Assembly: GCF_011764425.1 (NCBI RefSeq)
Contig: NZ_BLPF01000001.1
Coordinates: 3,897,001-3,961,000, forward strand
From: Phytohabitans houttuyneae
GTDB lineage: Bacteria; Actinomycetota; Actinomycetes; Mycobacteriales; Micromonosporaceae
DNA length: 64,000 nt
Direction: 5' to 3'
Shown here: positions 40,966 to 51,357 of the stretch, piece after piece
How positions within the stretch are numbered: the stretch's first letter is position 1
How the letters are laid out: every line of letters begins with the position of its first letter
Notes under the pieces: generated by a model
Database searches by the model: none
What the model saw: only the letters and a program-made list of their open reading frames with translations
Told to the model about the DNA's origin: nothing
Made by a program: the position numbers and the translations under genes

Positions 40966-41001
40966 CCTTAGTGGTCCTTAGCTTCCCTTAGCTGTCCCTA
41001 T
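40966..41001. repeat. helically phased CCTTAG repeats next to the attachment site
   Basis: CCTTAG occurs at 40966, 40976 and 40986, exactly 10 bp apart, with a degenerate CCCTAT at 40996. The same hexamer occurs in the tRNA-type core at 41073. Candidate arm-type integrase or excisionase sites. Confidence 0.5.
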
Positions 41002-41064
41002 TGGACACCGTCTGACCTGCGCAAATGCAAGATCGTGCTGGTCAGGCGTTTCTCGCGACATCCC

Positions 41065-41106
41065 CTTTTAATCCTTAGGTTCGGGGTTCGAGTCCCCGGC
41101 GGCCCA
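41065..41106 (+). other. attachment site: 3' half of tRNA-Lys(UUU)-type gene
   Basis: The segment contains the anticodon-loop sequence CTTTTAATC, a T-arm (CGGGG-TTCGAGT-CCCCG, 41082-41098) and the acceptor strand GCGGCCC plus discriminator A. No matching 5' half (D-arm, GGGCCGC) lies upstream, so this is the duplicated fragment of a tRNA target and not a working tRNA. The complete gene should be at the element's other end. Confidence 0.8.
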
Positions 41107-41232
41107 CTACCCGCACTGATGTGCGAAAAGTGGGGTCAGCCGGTGTGCCGGTGTCCGCCAGCCAAGCGGCCGCGGCGGCGATCACGATCGGTAGGGTCGC
41201 CGAGCATCTTCGCCTGTCGGCGCGAGCCGGGC

Positions 41233-41688
41233 TCAGCTCGCCGCCTTCTTCACGAGCTCGCCGATCCGCTTCTCGTCGGCGGCGGTCAGCTTCGTCAGGG
41301 CGAAGGCGGTCGGCCACATGTTGCCGTCATCGAGCTTGGCCGGGTCGTTGAAGCCGAGCGTCGCGTACCGCGCCTTGAACTTGGCCGCCGGCTGGAAGAA
41401 GCACACCAGCTGGCCATCCTTGGCGTAGGCGGGCATCCCGTACCAAAGCTTGGGCGTGAGGTCGGGCGCGGCGGCCTGGACGATGGCGTGGATCCGTTCG
41501 GCAATCGCGCGGTCTTCCGGCGTCATCTCAGCGATCTTCGCGAGCAGCTCAGCCTCCGCGTCCTCCTTGGTGGGGCGCGATCCACGGCGGGTGGCGGTCT
41601 TCATCTCCTGGGCGCGCTCCTTCATGGCGGCGCGCTCTTCGTCGGTGAATGCCCCGGACCGCTTCGCGGGCTTCGGCGTGGCGCTCAT
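41233..41688 (-). CDS. DUF1801 (YdhG-type) protein
   Basis: ATG 41688 has GGAGG upstream; a longer start at 41703 is less likely. After a low-complexity basic N-terminus (KPAKRSGAFTDEERAAMKER) comes the DUF1801 core: TPKLWYGMPAYAKDGQLVCF, then KARYATLGFNDPAKLDDGNM and AFALTKLTAADEKRIGEL. First chromosomal gene right of the element. Family role is uncertain; iron-chaperone-like has been proposed for relatives. The 125 bp between the attachment site and this gene hold no credible gene. Confidence 0.8.
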   Translation of the reverse strand: MSATPKPAKRSGAFTDEERAAMKERAQEMKTATRRGSRPTKEDAEAELLAKIAEMTPEDRAIAERIHAIVQAAAPDLTPKLWYGMPAYAKDGQLVCFFQPAAKFKARYATLGFNDPAKLDDGNMWPTAFALTKLTAADEKRIGELVKKAAS

Positions 41689-41723
41689 TCCAGGTACCTC
41701 CACAAGTCATGATCAGGATGAAC

Positions 41724-41733
41724 CTAACGTTAG
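41724..41733. promoter_or_regulatory. CTAACGTTAG palindrome (TetR-type operator candidate)
   Basis: A 10-bp perfect palindrome 35 bp upstream of the DUF1801 start, in the form often bound by TetR-family repressors. No TetR gene is adjacent. Confidence 0.45.
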
Positions 41734-41876
41734 AGTGCTGCCACCGTTCCGGCTTCTTGAAAACTGCCCGAGCCCCACGTCAGGCGGATTCGGGGTTGAT
41801 CCGGGGGCAAACCCGGATGTAGCAGCAACCCCGGCAGGACGATCCTCAGGGGACAACGCCGACTGGGGAGGCACAC

Positions 41877-43058
41877 GTGAAACGCGCAACGAAACTCGGC
41901 GAGCGACTCGTGGTGACCGCGGCGGTCCTGGCCCTCGTGGGAGCGAGCGCGGCCTGCGGCGATGACGCCGCCGAGCCGTCGCAACAGGCCGACCCGAGCA
42001 GCTCGACGCACGCCAGCCACGGCGCGTTTTCACCGCCGGCGAACGAGCCACTTCGCACCGGCGAACGCTTCGTCACCCTCACGATGCCCCAGCCCTACAC
42101 ACCGCTCGCGCCCAACGGCGGCACCGACGAATACCGCTGCTTCCTCGTGGATCCGAAGCTGTCCGCGAAGGCGTACCTGACCGGCAGCCAGTTCCTGCCG
42201 CAGAACACCGACATCGTCCACCACGCGATCTTTTTCCAGATCGCGCCGGAGGCGATCGAGAGGGCGCGCCAGACCGACGAACGCAGCCCCGGCGAGGGCT
42301 GGCAATGCTTCGGCGACGCCGGTATCGGCGACGAGACCTGGGTGGCCCACTGGGCGCCAGGCGCAAACGAGGTACTGCTGCGCGAAGGCCTGGGCTACGA
42401 GATGCCGCCCGGCAGCCAGCTCGTCATGCAGGTGCACTACAACCTGCTGGCCACCGAGGGAAAGCCGGGCAGCGCCGACCGCTCCAGCGTGCGACTGCGG
42501 GTCGCCGACGGCAGCGCGCCCATGACACCGCTGGGCACGTTTCAGGCGCCCGCGCCCATCGAGCTGCCCTGCACGGCGCAGGAGAGCGGCCCACTGTGCG
42601 ACCGCAAGGCGGCCATCAAGGACGTCACGCACCGCTTCGGCGAGGAGGTCGGCTCCAGCGCCGACCAGCTGATCCAGTGGTGCAGCAACGGAAAGCCGGC
42701 ACCCGGACCCACCCAGCACTGCGACCACAAGATCGAGGCTGACCTCACCATCCACGCGACGGCCGGACACATGCACCTGCTGGGCCGGTCCATCAAAATC
42801 GAGCTCAACCCGGGCGCGCCCGGCGCCAAGGTCCTCCTGGACGTCCCGCGCTACAACTTCGACGACCAGGCCATCCGCCCGCTGCCCGCACCGATCGAGA
42901 TCAAGAAGGACGACGTCGTGCGCGTCACCTGCACCCACGACGCCGGCCTCCGCGCCATGCTGCCGCAGCTCAAGCAGCTCCCGCCCCGCTACGTCGTGTG
43001 GGGCGACGGCACCGCCGACGAGATGTGCCTCGGCCTGCTCATCGGCACGGCTTCCTAG
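41877..43058 (+). CDS. secreted PHM-like copper type II monooxygenase, putative lipoprotein
   Basis: GTG 41877 after GGGGAGG. Signal peptide with Cys at the end (LVVTAAVLALVGASAAC) and an Asp-rich start, a loose lipobox. 393 aa with the two-copper fold of ascorbate-dependent monooxygenases: IVHHAIFF (His pair), LVMQVHYN (third His), HATAGHMHLLG (HxH) and a late DEMCLG (Met), in the order seen in PHM/DBM. Such enzymes hydroxylate substrates with Cu and O2. A copper P-type ATPase lies 1 kb downstream, suggesting a copper theme, but the substrate is unknown. Confidence 0.7.
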   Translation: MKRATKLGERLVVTAAVLALVGASAACGDDAAEPSQQADPSSSTHASHGAFSPPANEPLRTGERFVTLTMPQPYTPLAPNGGTDEYRCFLVDPKLSAKAYLTGSQFLPQNTDIVHHAIFFQIAPEAIERARQTDERSPGEGWQCFGDAGIGDETWVAHWAPGANEVLLREGLGYEMPPGSQLVMQVHYNLLATEGKPGSADRSSVRLRVADGSAPMTPLGTFQAPAPIELPCTAQESGPLCDRKAAIKDVTHRFGEEVGSSADQLIQWCSNGKPAPGPTQHCDHKIEADLTIHATAGHMHLLGRSIKIELNPGAPGAKVLLDVPRYNFDDQAIRPLPAPIEIKKDDVVRVTCTHDAGLRAMLPQLKQLPPRYVVWGDGTADEMCLGLLIGTAS

Positions 43059-43147
43059 AGCTACCGCGACGTCCGCCGTGGTCCGGACCGTTGCTCCCGC
43101 GGCCTCACCCTCCGCGGTGGGCCAGCTCACCCCAAACGGCCGCACGC
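43058..43147. repeat. dispersed repeat, copy 1 (degenerate)
   Basis: GAGCTACCGCGACGTCCGCC onward matches the copy at 46199-46294 over its first 50-odd bases with few mismatches, including GGTCCGGACCGTTGCTCC; the far arm (CCCAAACGGCCGCACGC) is decayed. It starts at the last base of the monooxygenase stop codon. Confidence 0.65.
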
Positions 43148-43159
43148 TTAGCCCCGAGC

Positions 43160-43656
43160 CGTTGCCCGGACGGTCGTCGTAGACCATGATCGACGGCTGC
43201 CACGGTGGCCGTCGGCGCCGTCCTCATCGCCGCCGGGTGCAACCCAGTCTCCGAGCCAGCCGGCTGGCCATGCCGTGGCGCCCACACAGAGTGCGGTCCG
43301 CCCGCGCGTCCCTCCTGGCTGTGACTACCGGCGCCGCCTGCTCACCTAACCCCGCCGGCCACCCCGGCCAGCACAAGGCCCACCCCAACAGCACATGACC
43401 GAGGCCGACGCCGCCGGGCGTCGCCGATGCCAAGTCAAGACAGCCCGCAGTGGCTACTGGTCTCCATGCCTCCCCACCGGTTAACCCTTTGGGAGTCGAC
43501 GCCGTAGCGCCCAGCGAGCACTCCGCCACATCATCCAGGTTTGCCGGTCATTCAAGTTCGGTGCCGGGCACGGTGGTCATGGCGTGCAGTGGCACTCACC
43601 CGATCAGCCGCACAGCCACGATCATCAACTCGGTGACGCCGGAGAGCTTCGGCTAA
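43160..43656 (+). pseudogene. lipoprotein gene remnants (low confidence)
   Basis: Two lipobox-like fragments in different frames (VAVGAVLIAAGCNPVSEPAG near 43205; ASLLAVTTGAACSPNPAG near 43305) and, after an in-frame TGA at 43396, an open stretch ending GTVVMACSGTHPISRT at 43656. No intact frame spans them, so this looks like decayed secreted-protein sequence. I see nothing convincing in 43657-44014. Confidence 0.3.
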
Positions 43657-44014
43657 GCGGAGAGTCCGTTCCACGATGCGGCGCCGTCGCTGGAGTCCGT
43701 CAGGGCACGACAACGATGGTCTTCAAGAAGGGCCAGCCAAGCCAGCTCACCTGTGACAGCGGGCGACCGGCATTGGTCGCCCTGTCGGGCAACAAGCCAC
43801 CGCGAGCGCGCTCCGCCCGTGCGGCGCGGCCACCAACCACCGAAACGCCAGGGACTGGGCGCATTCGTGCGCCCAGCTCCGTAGACCCCGAGAGCCCGCA
43901 CCCAACCGCGCAGGGTGAGGTCGCGGGAGCGGCGAGCGGAAGACGACCACAGCACGTCCCTCCGACTGATCGTATTAAAGGCGAGATCGCGGCGGACTGC
44001 GACGGCCGCCACGC

Positions 44015-44042
44015 TTGCTTGATACCCCTGGGGGTATATGTT
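44015..44042 (+). promoter_or_regulatory. CsoR-type operator and promoter of the copper ATPase
   Basis: ATACCCCTGGGGGTAT at 44022-44037 is the dyad typical of CsoR-family copper repressors. It lies between TTGCTT (44015-44020) and TATGTT (44037-44042), 16-bp spacing, so the bound repressor would cover the promoter and Cu(I) would release it. No csoR gene is adjacent. Confidence 0.75.
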
Positions 44043-44064
44043 GAAGCCGCGGAGGTGATCGCTC

Positions 44065-46179
44065 ATGCGACACGAGACGGCGCCCCACGGCGCACAAGGC
44101 GCCGGGCACGGCAGCCACGCCGACCACGAGCAGCACGAAACGCACGGCACGCACGAAACGCACGGCACGCACAACACACACGGCACGCAGGAAACGCACG
44201 GCGCGCACAACAACCACGGCGGGCATGACAAGCACGCCGGCCACGACCCCGAGATGTTTCGCCGCAAATTCTGGCTCAGCCTCGCCCTCACCATCCCGGT
44301 GGTGCTGACCAGCGAGATGGTCATGGACTGGTTCGGCTACGCGCTGGACTTTCCGGGCATCGACTGGGTCGGCCCCGTCCTCGGTTCGCTGATCTTCTTC
44401 TACGGTGGCTGGCCGTTCCTCGTCGGCGGCATAAGCGAGCTGCGCGACCGCGCCCCCGGCATGATGCTCCTGATCTCGATGGCGATCACCGTGGCGTACG
44501 TGGCCTCCATCGCCACCGCCCTCGGCGCCTTCGACCTGGACTTCTGGTGGGAGCTGGCCGCGCTGGTCACGATCATGCTGCTCGGTCACTGGCAGGAGAT
44601 GAAGGCGATCGGGCAGGCGCAGGGTGCCCTCGCCGCCCTGGCGGCGCTGCTGCCCGACGAGGCCGAGCTGGTCAGCGGCGAGCGCGTCCCGATCTCCGCC
44701 CTCAAGCCCGGCGATGTCGTCCTCGTCCGGTCGGGCGGCCGCGTACCCGCCGACGGCCGTGTCGTGGAGGGTGCGGCCGAGCTGGACGAGTCGATGATCA
44801 CCGGTGAGTCCCGCCCGGTGCCACGCGGGGAGGGTGACCGCGTGGTCGCCGGCACGGTCGCCACCGACTCCGCCATCCGCGTGCGGGTGGACGCGGTCGG
44901 CGACGACACGGCCCTCGCCGGCATCCAGCGCCTTGTCGCGCAGGCTCAGGCCTCCGCCGGCCGCGCCCAGGTGCTCGCCGACAGGTTCGCCGCGATGCTC
45001 TTCTACGTCGCGACCGCCGCTGGCGTGATCACGTTCGCCGCCTGGTGGGCCTCCGGCGACCTGGACGAAGCCGTGGTTCGCACCGTGACCGTCCTTGTCA
45101 TCGCCTGCCCCCACGCCCTCGGCCTGGCCATCCCGCTGGTGATCGCGCTGTCCACCGCCGTCTCGGCCAAGGCCGGCATCCTGGTCAAGGACCGCCTGGC
45201 CCTGGAGCGCATGCGGACGGTCGACGCCGTCCTGTTCGACAAGACCGGCACGCTGACCAAGGGCGCGCACAAGGTCACCGGGGTCGCCGGGGGTACCGGC
45301 GTGCTACGCCTGGCCGCGGGTGTGGAAGCGGACAGCGAGCACCCGCTGGCCAAGGCGATCGTGCGGGCGGCGAAGGAGCAGGGCGAGCCGGCCACGGCAA
45401 CCGGGTTCAAGTCGCTGACCGGCCGTGGGGTTCAGGCCACGATCGACGGCGTCCAGTACGCGGTGGGTGGCCCGGCCCTCCTCCGCGAGCTCGGCGCGGG
45501 CGTGCCCGGCGAACTCGCCGAGACCACCGCCGAGTGGGCGAGCCGTGGCGCTGCTGTGTTGCACCTGATCCGCCTCGACGGCGACGAGCCGGCCGTCATC
45601 GGTGCGCTCGCGCTCGAAGACGAGGTACGACCCGAGGCCCGCGAGGCCATCGCACAGCTGCGGCGTGAAGGCGTCCAGAAGATCGCCATGATCACGGGTG
45701 ACGCCAAGGCGGTGGCCGATTCCGTCGGCGCGGAGCTTGGCCTGGACGAAGTGTTCGCCGAGGTGCTCCCCGCGGACAAGGACCGCGCGGTCGCCGAGCT
45801 CCAGGAGCGCGGCCACCGGGTGGCGATGGTCGGCGACGGCGTAAACGACGCGCCCGCGCTCGCCCGCGCCGACGTTGGCCTCGCGATCGGCGCCGGCACC
45901 GACGTGGCGATCGAGTCGGCCGGCGTGGTGCTCGCCTCGTCCGACCCGCGCGGCGTCACCGGCGTCATCAGGCTGTCCCGCGCCTCCTACCGCAAGATGG
46001 TCCAGAACCTGGCCTGGGCCGCCGGCTACAACATCGTCGCCATCCCGCTGGCCGCCGGCGTGCTCGCCTGGGCCGGCCTCACCCTCAGCCCGGCAATCGG
46101 CGCCGTGCTGATGAGCGGCTCCACCATCGTGGTCGCTCTCAACGCCCAGCTGCTGCGCCGCGTGCGACTGTCGCCTTAG
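44065..46179 (+). CDS. copB: copper-type P1B-ATPase (CopB group)
   Basis: ATG 44065 behind GGAGGTGATC. 704 aa. The N-terminus (2-60) is almost entirely His plus small residues with tandem THGTHET units and replaces CxxC metal-binding domains. The ion-channel motif is CPH (348-350), the P1B-3 (CopB) signature; TGES, DKTGT (D392), HP near SEHPLAK and GDGVNDAP are intact. Exports copper from the cytoplasm at the membrane. Regulated by the CsoR-type operator directly upstream. Confidence 0.9.
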   Translation: MRHETAPHGAQGAGHGSHADHEQHETHGTHETHGTHNTHGTQETHGAHNNHGGHDKHAGHDPEMFRRKFWLSLALTIPVVLTSEMVMDWFGYALDFPGIDWVGPVLGSLIFFYGGWPFLVGGISELRDRAPGMMLLISMAITVAYVASIATALGAFDLDFWWELAALVTIMLLGHWQEMKAIGQAQGALAALAALLPDEAELVSGERVPISALKPGDVVLVRSGGRVPADGRVVEGAAELDESMITGESRPVPRGEGDRVVAGTVATDSAIRVRVDAVGDDTALAGIQRLVAQAQASAGRAQVLADRFAAMLFYVATAAGVITFAAWWASGDLDEAVVRTVTVLVIACPHALGLAIPLVIALSTAVSAKAGILVKDRLALERMRTVDAVLFDKTGTLTKGAHKVTGVAGGTGVLRLAAGVEADSEHPLAKAIVRAAKEQGEPATATGFKSLTGRGVQATIDGVQYAVGGPALLRELGAGVPGELAETTAEWASRGAAVLHLIRLDGDEPAVIGALALEDEVRPEAREAIAQLRREGVQKIAMITGDAKAVADSVGAELGLDEVFAEVLPADKDRAVAELQERGHRVAMVGDGVNDAPALARADVGLAIGAGTDVAIESAGVVLASSDPRGVTGVIRLSRASYRKMVQNLAWAAGYNIVAIPLAAGVLAWAGLTLSPAIGAVLMSGSTIVVALNAQLLRRVRLSP

Positions 46180-46198
46180 GAGCGATTCCAGAAGATTT

Positions 46199-46294
46199 GA
46201 GCTACCGCGATGTCCGCCGTTGGTCCGGACCGTTGCTCCCGCGGCCTCACCGTCCGCGTCTGGGCACGGTCGGAGCCCAAACGGCGGACATCGC
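46199..46294. repeat. dispersed repeat copy 2, 88-bp inverted-repeat element
   Basis: GCGATGTCCGCCGTT at 46207-46221 is exactly inverted as AACGGCGGACATCGC at 46280-46294, with an inner GGTCCGGACC palindrome. The stem encloses about 58 bp with no coding content. Copy 1 lies 3.1 kb away on the other side of the copper ATPase, in the same orientation. It resembles a MITE or REP-like element but could also fold as a strong terminator for the genes converging on it. Confidence 0.65.
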
Positions 46295-46295
46295 C

Positions 46296-46580
46296 TCACA
46301 CACTGCCGGCGATGACGCCGATCACGTCGTCGAGCGCGACCTTGTCCAGGCCGGTGCCGGCCTTCGAGGGTGAGTGGAGTGTGTTGTTCCAGCTGCCGGC
46401 GATGCCGGTCCAAGGGTCGCGGTCCGGGGCGAAGACCCTCTCGATGATCGACGTCATGCTCGCCGTCACGTCGATGCAGAGGACCAGGTCGACCGCGTAC
46501 CCACCGTTCTGAAACTCCACCTCGACCGGCACGTCCTCGAACGGCTCATCGCGCTTTTTTCTCCGGCGGGATCCGAACAC
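46296..46580 (-). pseudogene. truncated vWA-domain protein fragment
   Basis: 94 aa from ATG 46580, overlapping the TerC stop region by 35 nt. A basic start (RRRKKRDEPFEDVPVEVEF) leads into GGYAVDLVLCIDVTASMTS, a MIDAS-like D-x-T-x-S opening of a vWA domain. The remainder is too short (whole vWA about 180 aa) and unrelated, so the gene is probably cut off by the repeat at 46199-46294. vWA proteins often accompany TerC-type genes. Confidence 0.5.
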
Positions 46581-47613
46581 GAGAGCCTCCCAGGGTCATC
46601 GGCCTCTCGACATTGTTCAACTCGCCCGCCACCGGTCCAGGTTGGACGGCTTCCTGCGCGCGCTCGCGACGGTTGGCGGCCACGCTCGTCAACGTGACCG
46701 TGGCCAGGGTGACCAGGATGACGCCGAGCGACAGCGGCGTCGGCACCTCCGGGACCCAGTCCCACACGCCGTGCGCCCAGTGCAGCACCAGCTTGACCCC
46801 GATGAACGCGAGGATCACGCCGAGGCCGTAGTTGAGGTGGCGCAGGCGGGCGAGCACGTTGCGCAGCACGAAGTACAGCGCGCGGAGACCCAGCAGCGCG
46901 AACGCGTTCGTGGCAAACACCAGGTACGGGTCTTCGGTCACCCCGTAGACGGCGGGAACGGAGTCGACCGCGAAGACCACGTCGGTCATGAACACCGCGG
47001 CGACGACCAGCGCCATCGGCGTCAGGGTGCGACGGCCGTCGATGCGGACGGTCAGCCGCGAGCCGTGGTACTCCTGGGTGACCGGCATCAGCCGGCGCAG
47101 CAGGCGCACCGACCGCATGCGGCCGATGTCGACCTGGTGGTCGGCGCCGCGCAGCGCGTCGCGGATCACCTTGACCGCGGTGACCAGCAGGACGGCGCCG
47201 AAGAGCAGGAAGGCCCACGCGCCGCTGGCGATCACCGCGGCGCCGGCGGCGATGAAGATGCCACGCAGCACCAGGGCGCCGACGATCCCGTACAGCAGGA
47301 CGCGCTGCGCCAGCGCTGTCGGCACCGCGAATGACGCGAGCAGCAGCATGAACACGAAGAGGTTGTCCACCGACAGGGACTTCTCCACCACGTACCCGGT
47401 GAAGAACTCGACCGCCGGTGTGCCGCCATACGCCCACCAGACGAAGACGCCGAAGACGGCGGGAAGCGCGAGGTAGAACACCGTCCAGCCGACGGCCTCC
47501 CGCATGGGCACGTCGTGCGGCCGCCGCGTCACCGCGAAGTCGAGCGCGAGCAACACGAGCAGGACCGCGATGGTTGCCGCCCAGAGCAGCGGCGACCCGA
47601 TGGACTCCAACAC
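46546..47613 (-). CDS. TerC/Alx-family membrane protein
   Basis: GTG 47613 is chosen for its GAGGAGGG site; the longer frame upstream lies in the leader RNA. Seven or more TM helices over 355 aa. VEKSLSVDNLFVFMLLLAS and FMTDVVFAVDSVPAVYGVTE carry the membrane-embedded Asp residues of the family. Relatives export Mn or confer tellurite resistance; the leader carries a probable Mn-sensing riboswitch, favouring metal export. Confidence 0.88.
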   Translation of the reverse strand: MLESIGSPLLWAATIAVLLVLLALDFAVTRRPHDVPMREAVGWTVFYLALPAVFGVFVWWAYGGTPAVEFFTGYVVEKSLSVDNLFVFMLLLASFAVPTALAQRVLLYGIVGALVLRGIFIAAGAAVIASGAWAFLLFGAVLLVTAVKVIRDALRGADHQVDIGRMRSVRLLRRLMPVTQEYHGSRLTVRIDGRRTLTPMALVVAAVFMTDVVFAVDSVPAVYGVTEDPYLVFATNAFALLGLRALYFVLRNVLARLRHLNYGLGVILAFIGVKLVLHWAHGVWDWVPEVPTPLSLGVILVTLATVTLTSVAANRRERAQEAVQPGPVAGELNNVERPMTLGGSRVRIPPEKKAR

Positions 47614-47639
47614 TCGCCAATCCCTCCTCGGACACACAA

Positions 47640-47755
47640 ACAAGGTCCGAGGTCTCCCTCACCCACCGTCAGCGCGATGGGTGCTCGTCCCGAGGGCGGT
47701 GTGACTGGCCCGTACTGACCGGAACGATCTTGGCGAGGTACTCCCCTCGCGGACA
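47640..47755 (-). ncRNA. yybP-ykoY (Mn2+) riboswitch upstream of terC
   Basis: Reading leftward, the leader opens GAGGGGAGTACCTCGCCA and closes GAGGGAGACCTCGGACC, with a central stem of variable sequence. GGGGAGTA and GAGACCT are the conserved ends of the yybP-ykoY aptamer, usual before terC homologues in actinomycetes. Mn2+ binding typically turns expression on. The helix model was judged by eye. Confidence 0.75.
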
Positions 47756-47823
47756 GGATATGGGCGGAACCTGAGCGTTCGCTGGGAATCAGCCAAGCTC
47801 AGGCCCGCGATCCGGTCAGAGGG

Positions 47824-48834
47824 TCAAATGATCGACATGTGCACGTGGTCCTTGTGGTCCTGTGGCCCGTTGTACGACTTCCAGCCGGTGGCGGGGAACC
47901 AGATCTGCCGGTACCAGATGACGTAGAGGATCCCGAGCCGGTCGGCGTTTCGCACCAGGAACGCGGTCAGGTTATTGCCGTACAGCCGCATGTCGTCGTT
48001 GGACGCGTTGGAGAAGCCGCTGTTCTGCAGTGACCAGTCACACGCGCGGCCCTTGGGATGCTCGAAAGGCCCGCCGGACCGGTGACACCCGACAAAGCGG
48101 CGGAAACCAGCCTTGCGTACCTCTGTGTACGCATTGAACGTCCGAGGCGTGATGCACCCCGACGTGGTCGGGTCGTTGACGCTGCACGACTCGTCCGGCC
48201 AGGAACCGTCCGACGCTCGCGGCGCCGCCTTCGCCACCGGTGACGTGGCCGAGACGAACCCGCCGGTCAGCTTGGTGCCGCCGACCAGGGCAAGCGCCTT
48301 TTCCGCCTCGGTCTTCTGCCTTGCGATGACCGCCAGCTGCCGCTGCTCCTCCGCGACCTCGGCGTCCAGCGCCTTCTTGGCGTCCTCGGCCTGCTTGCGC
48401 GCGGCGTTGAGCTCGGCGAGCTTGCGGTCGTTGACCATGTTGAGCTCGGTCAGCATCGCGGCCCGCGACACGAACTGGTCGCGCGACGCCGTCTCCAGAA
48501 GCGCGGACACCGCCGTGAGCTTGCCCGTGCGGTACGAGGTCGCGGCCATCTCACCGATCTGCGGCGCCAGCTCGTTCAGCCGGTCTTTCGCCTTGCGCAG
48601 CTCGAGGTTGAGCTGGAGCTGCTTGGCGCGCGACTTGTTGAGCGCGGCCTTGGCCTGGGCGTGCCTCTTGCCGGTCACGGTGAGCACGTCGCCGAGCAGC
48701 GCGGGGCCGCTCTCGTCCGGCACGGCCGGGTCGCCCGGCTTGGCCATCGCACCCGTCGGCGCGGCAAGGAACAGGGTCGCGGCAGCGACCGCCGCGAGGG
48801 CGAGCGTGCACCACCGTCGGACAGATGCCGTCAT
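47824..48834 (-). CDS. secreted coiled-coil protein with M15-like peptidase domain
   Basis: 336 aa with a signal peptide (RRWCTLALAAVAAATLFLAA...AMA-KPGD), a long coiled coil at about 55-175 (KQLQLNLELRKAKDRLNELA) and a C-terminal domain with FEHPKGRACDWSLQN and DHKDHVHMSI. His/Asp there match the zinc site (HxxxxxxD...HxH) of VanY/M15-type carboxypeptidases. This architecture is common in actinobacterial cell-wall hydrolases; it probably trims peptidoglycan outside the membrane. ATG 48834. Confidence 0.75.
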   Translation of the reverse strand: MTASVRRWCTLALAAVAAATLFLAAPTGAMAKPGDPAVPDESGPALLGDVLTVTGKRHAQAKAALNKSRAKQLQLNLELRKAKDRLNELAPQIGEMAATSYRTGKLTAVSALLETASRDQFVSRAAMLTELNMVNDRKLAELNAARKQAEDAKKALDAEVAEEQRQLAVIARQKTEAEKALALVGGTKLTGGFVSATSPVAKAAPRASDGSWPDESCSVNDPTTSGCITPRTFNAYTEVRKAGFRRFVGCHRSGGPFEHPKGRACDWSLQNSGFSNASNDDMRLYGNNLTAFLVRNADRLGILYVIWYRQIWFPATGWKSYNGPQDHKDHVHMSII

Positions 48835-51343
<2,509 letters not shown>

Positions 51344-51357
51344 CACCGACCTTTTGA

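Larger units (their letters stand above)
1..41107. mobile_element. tRNA-integrated prophage or phage-like element, integrase-proximal part
   Basis: The stretch has a tyrosine integrase next to a duplicated tRNA 3' half, XRE and excisionase-like regulators, and a phage-type replication set (replisome organizer, DnaC-like loader, DnaB). It also has RusA and endonuclease VII resolvases, an AAA_24 ATPase, DUF550, Gp37/68, DUF4326 and ASCH proteins. Nearly all genes point left and overlap by a few bases. No structural, lysis or conjugation genes are visible, so prophage versus actinomycete integrative element is undecided. The right boundary is at the tRNA fragment; the left boundary and the reconstituted tRNA lie outside the window. 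Confidence 0.85.

Noticed and set aside
40960-41001. CRISPR-like short repeats
   Set aside because: The 6-bp units at 10-bp spacing are far too short and no cas genes exist; no CRISPR array was seen anywhere in the window.
41032-41107. Complete tRNA gene at the integrase end
   Set aside because: No D-arm or 5' acceptor strand pairs with GCGGCCC upstream; only the 3' half is present.
1-41107. 2-aminoadenine (Z) genome system
   Set aside because: DUF550 and an HD enzyme are present but no PurZ or dedicated DNA polymerase is visible in the window.
1-41107. Conjugative (Tra/FtsK-type) actinomycete element
   Set aside because: No TraB/FtsK translocase or relaxase is seen; the visible gene set is phage-type. 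The missing left part could still change this.
41075-41317. 80-codon minus-strand frame reading through the tRNA fragment
   Set aside because: Arg/Asp/Ala-biased with no start signal; it ends GRRGLEPRT, a usual artefact of translating tRNA 3' ends.
43584-44228. 214-codon plus-strand frame before the copper ATPase
   Set aside because: It crosses the CsoR operator and the ATPase start in another frame and shows no domain.
43653-44324. Cys-rich (VSCVPCVLC) frame on the minus strand
   Set aside because: It is the antisense of the His-repeat start of the copper ATPase; the Cys codons are complements of His/Thr repeats.
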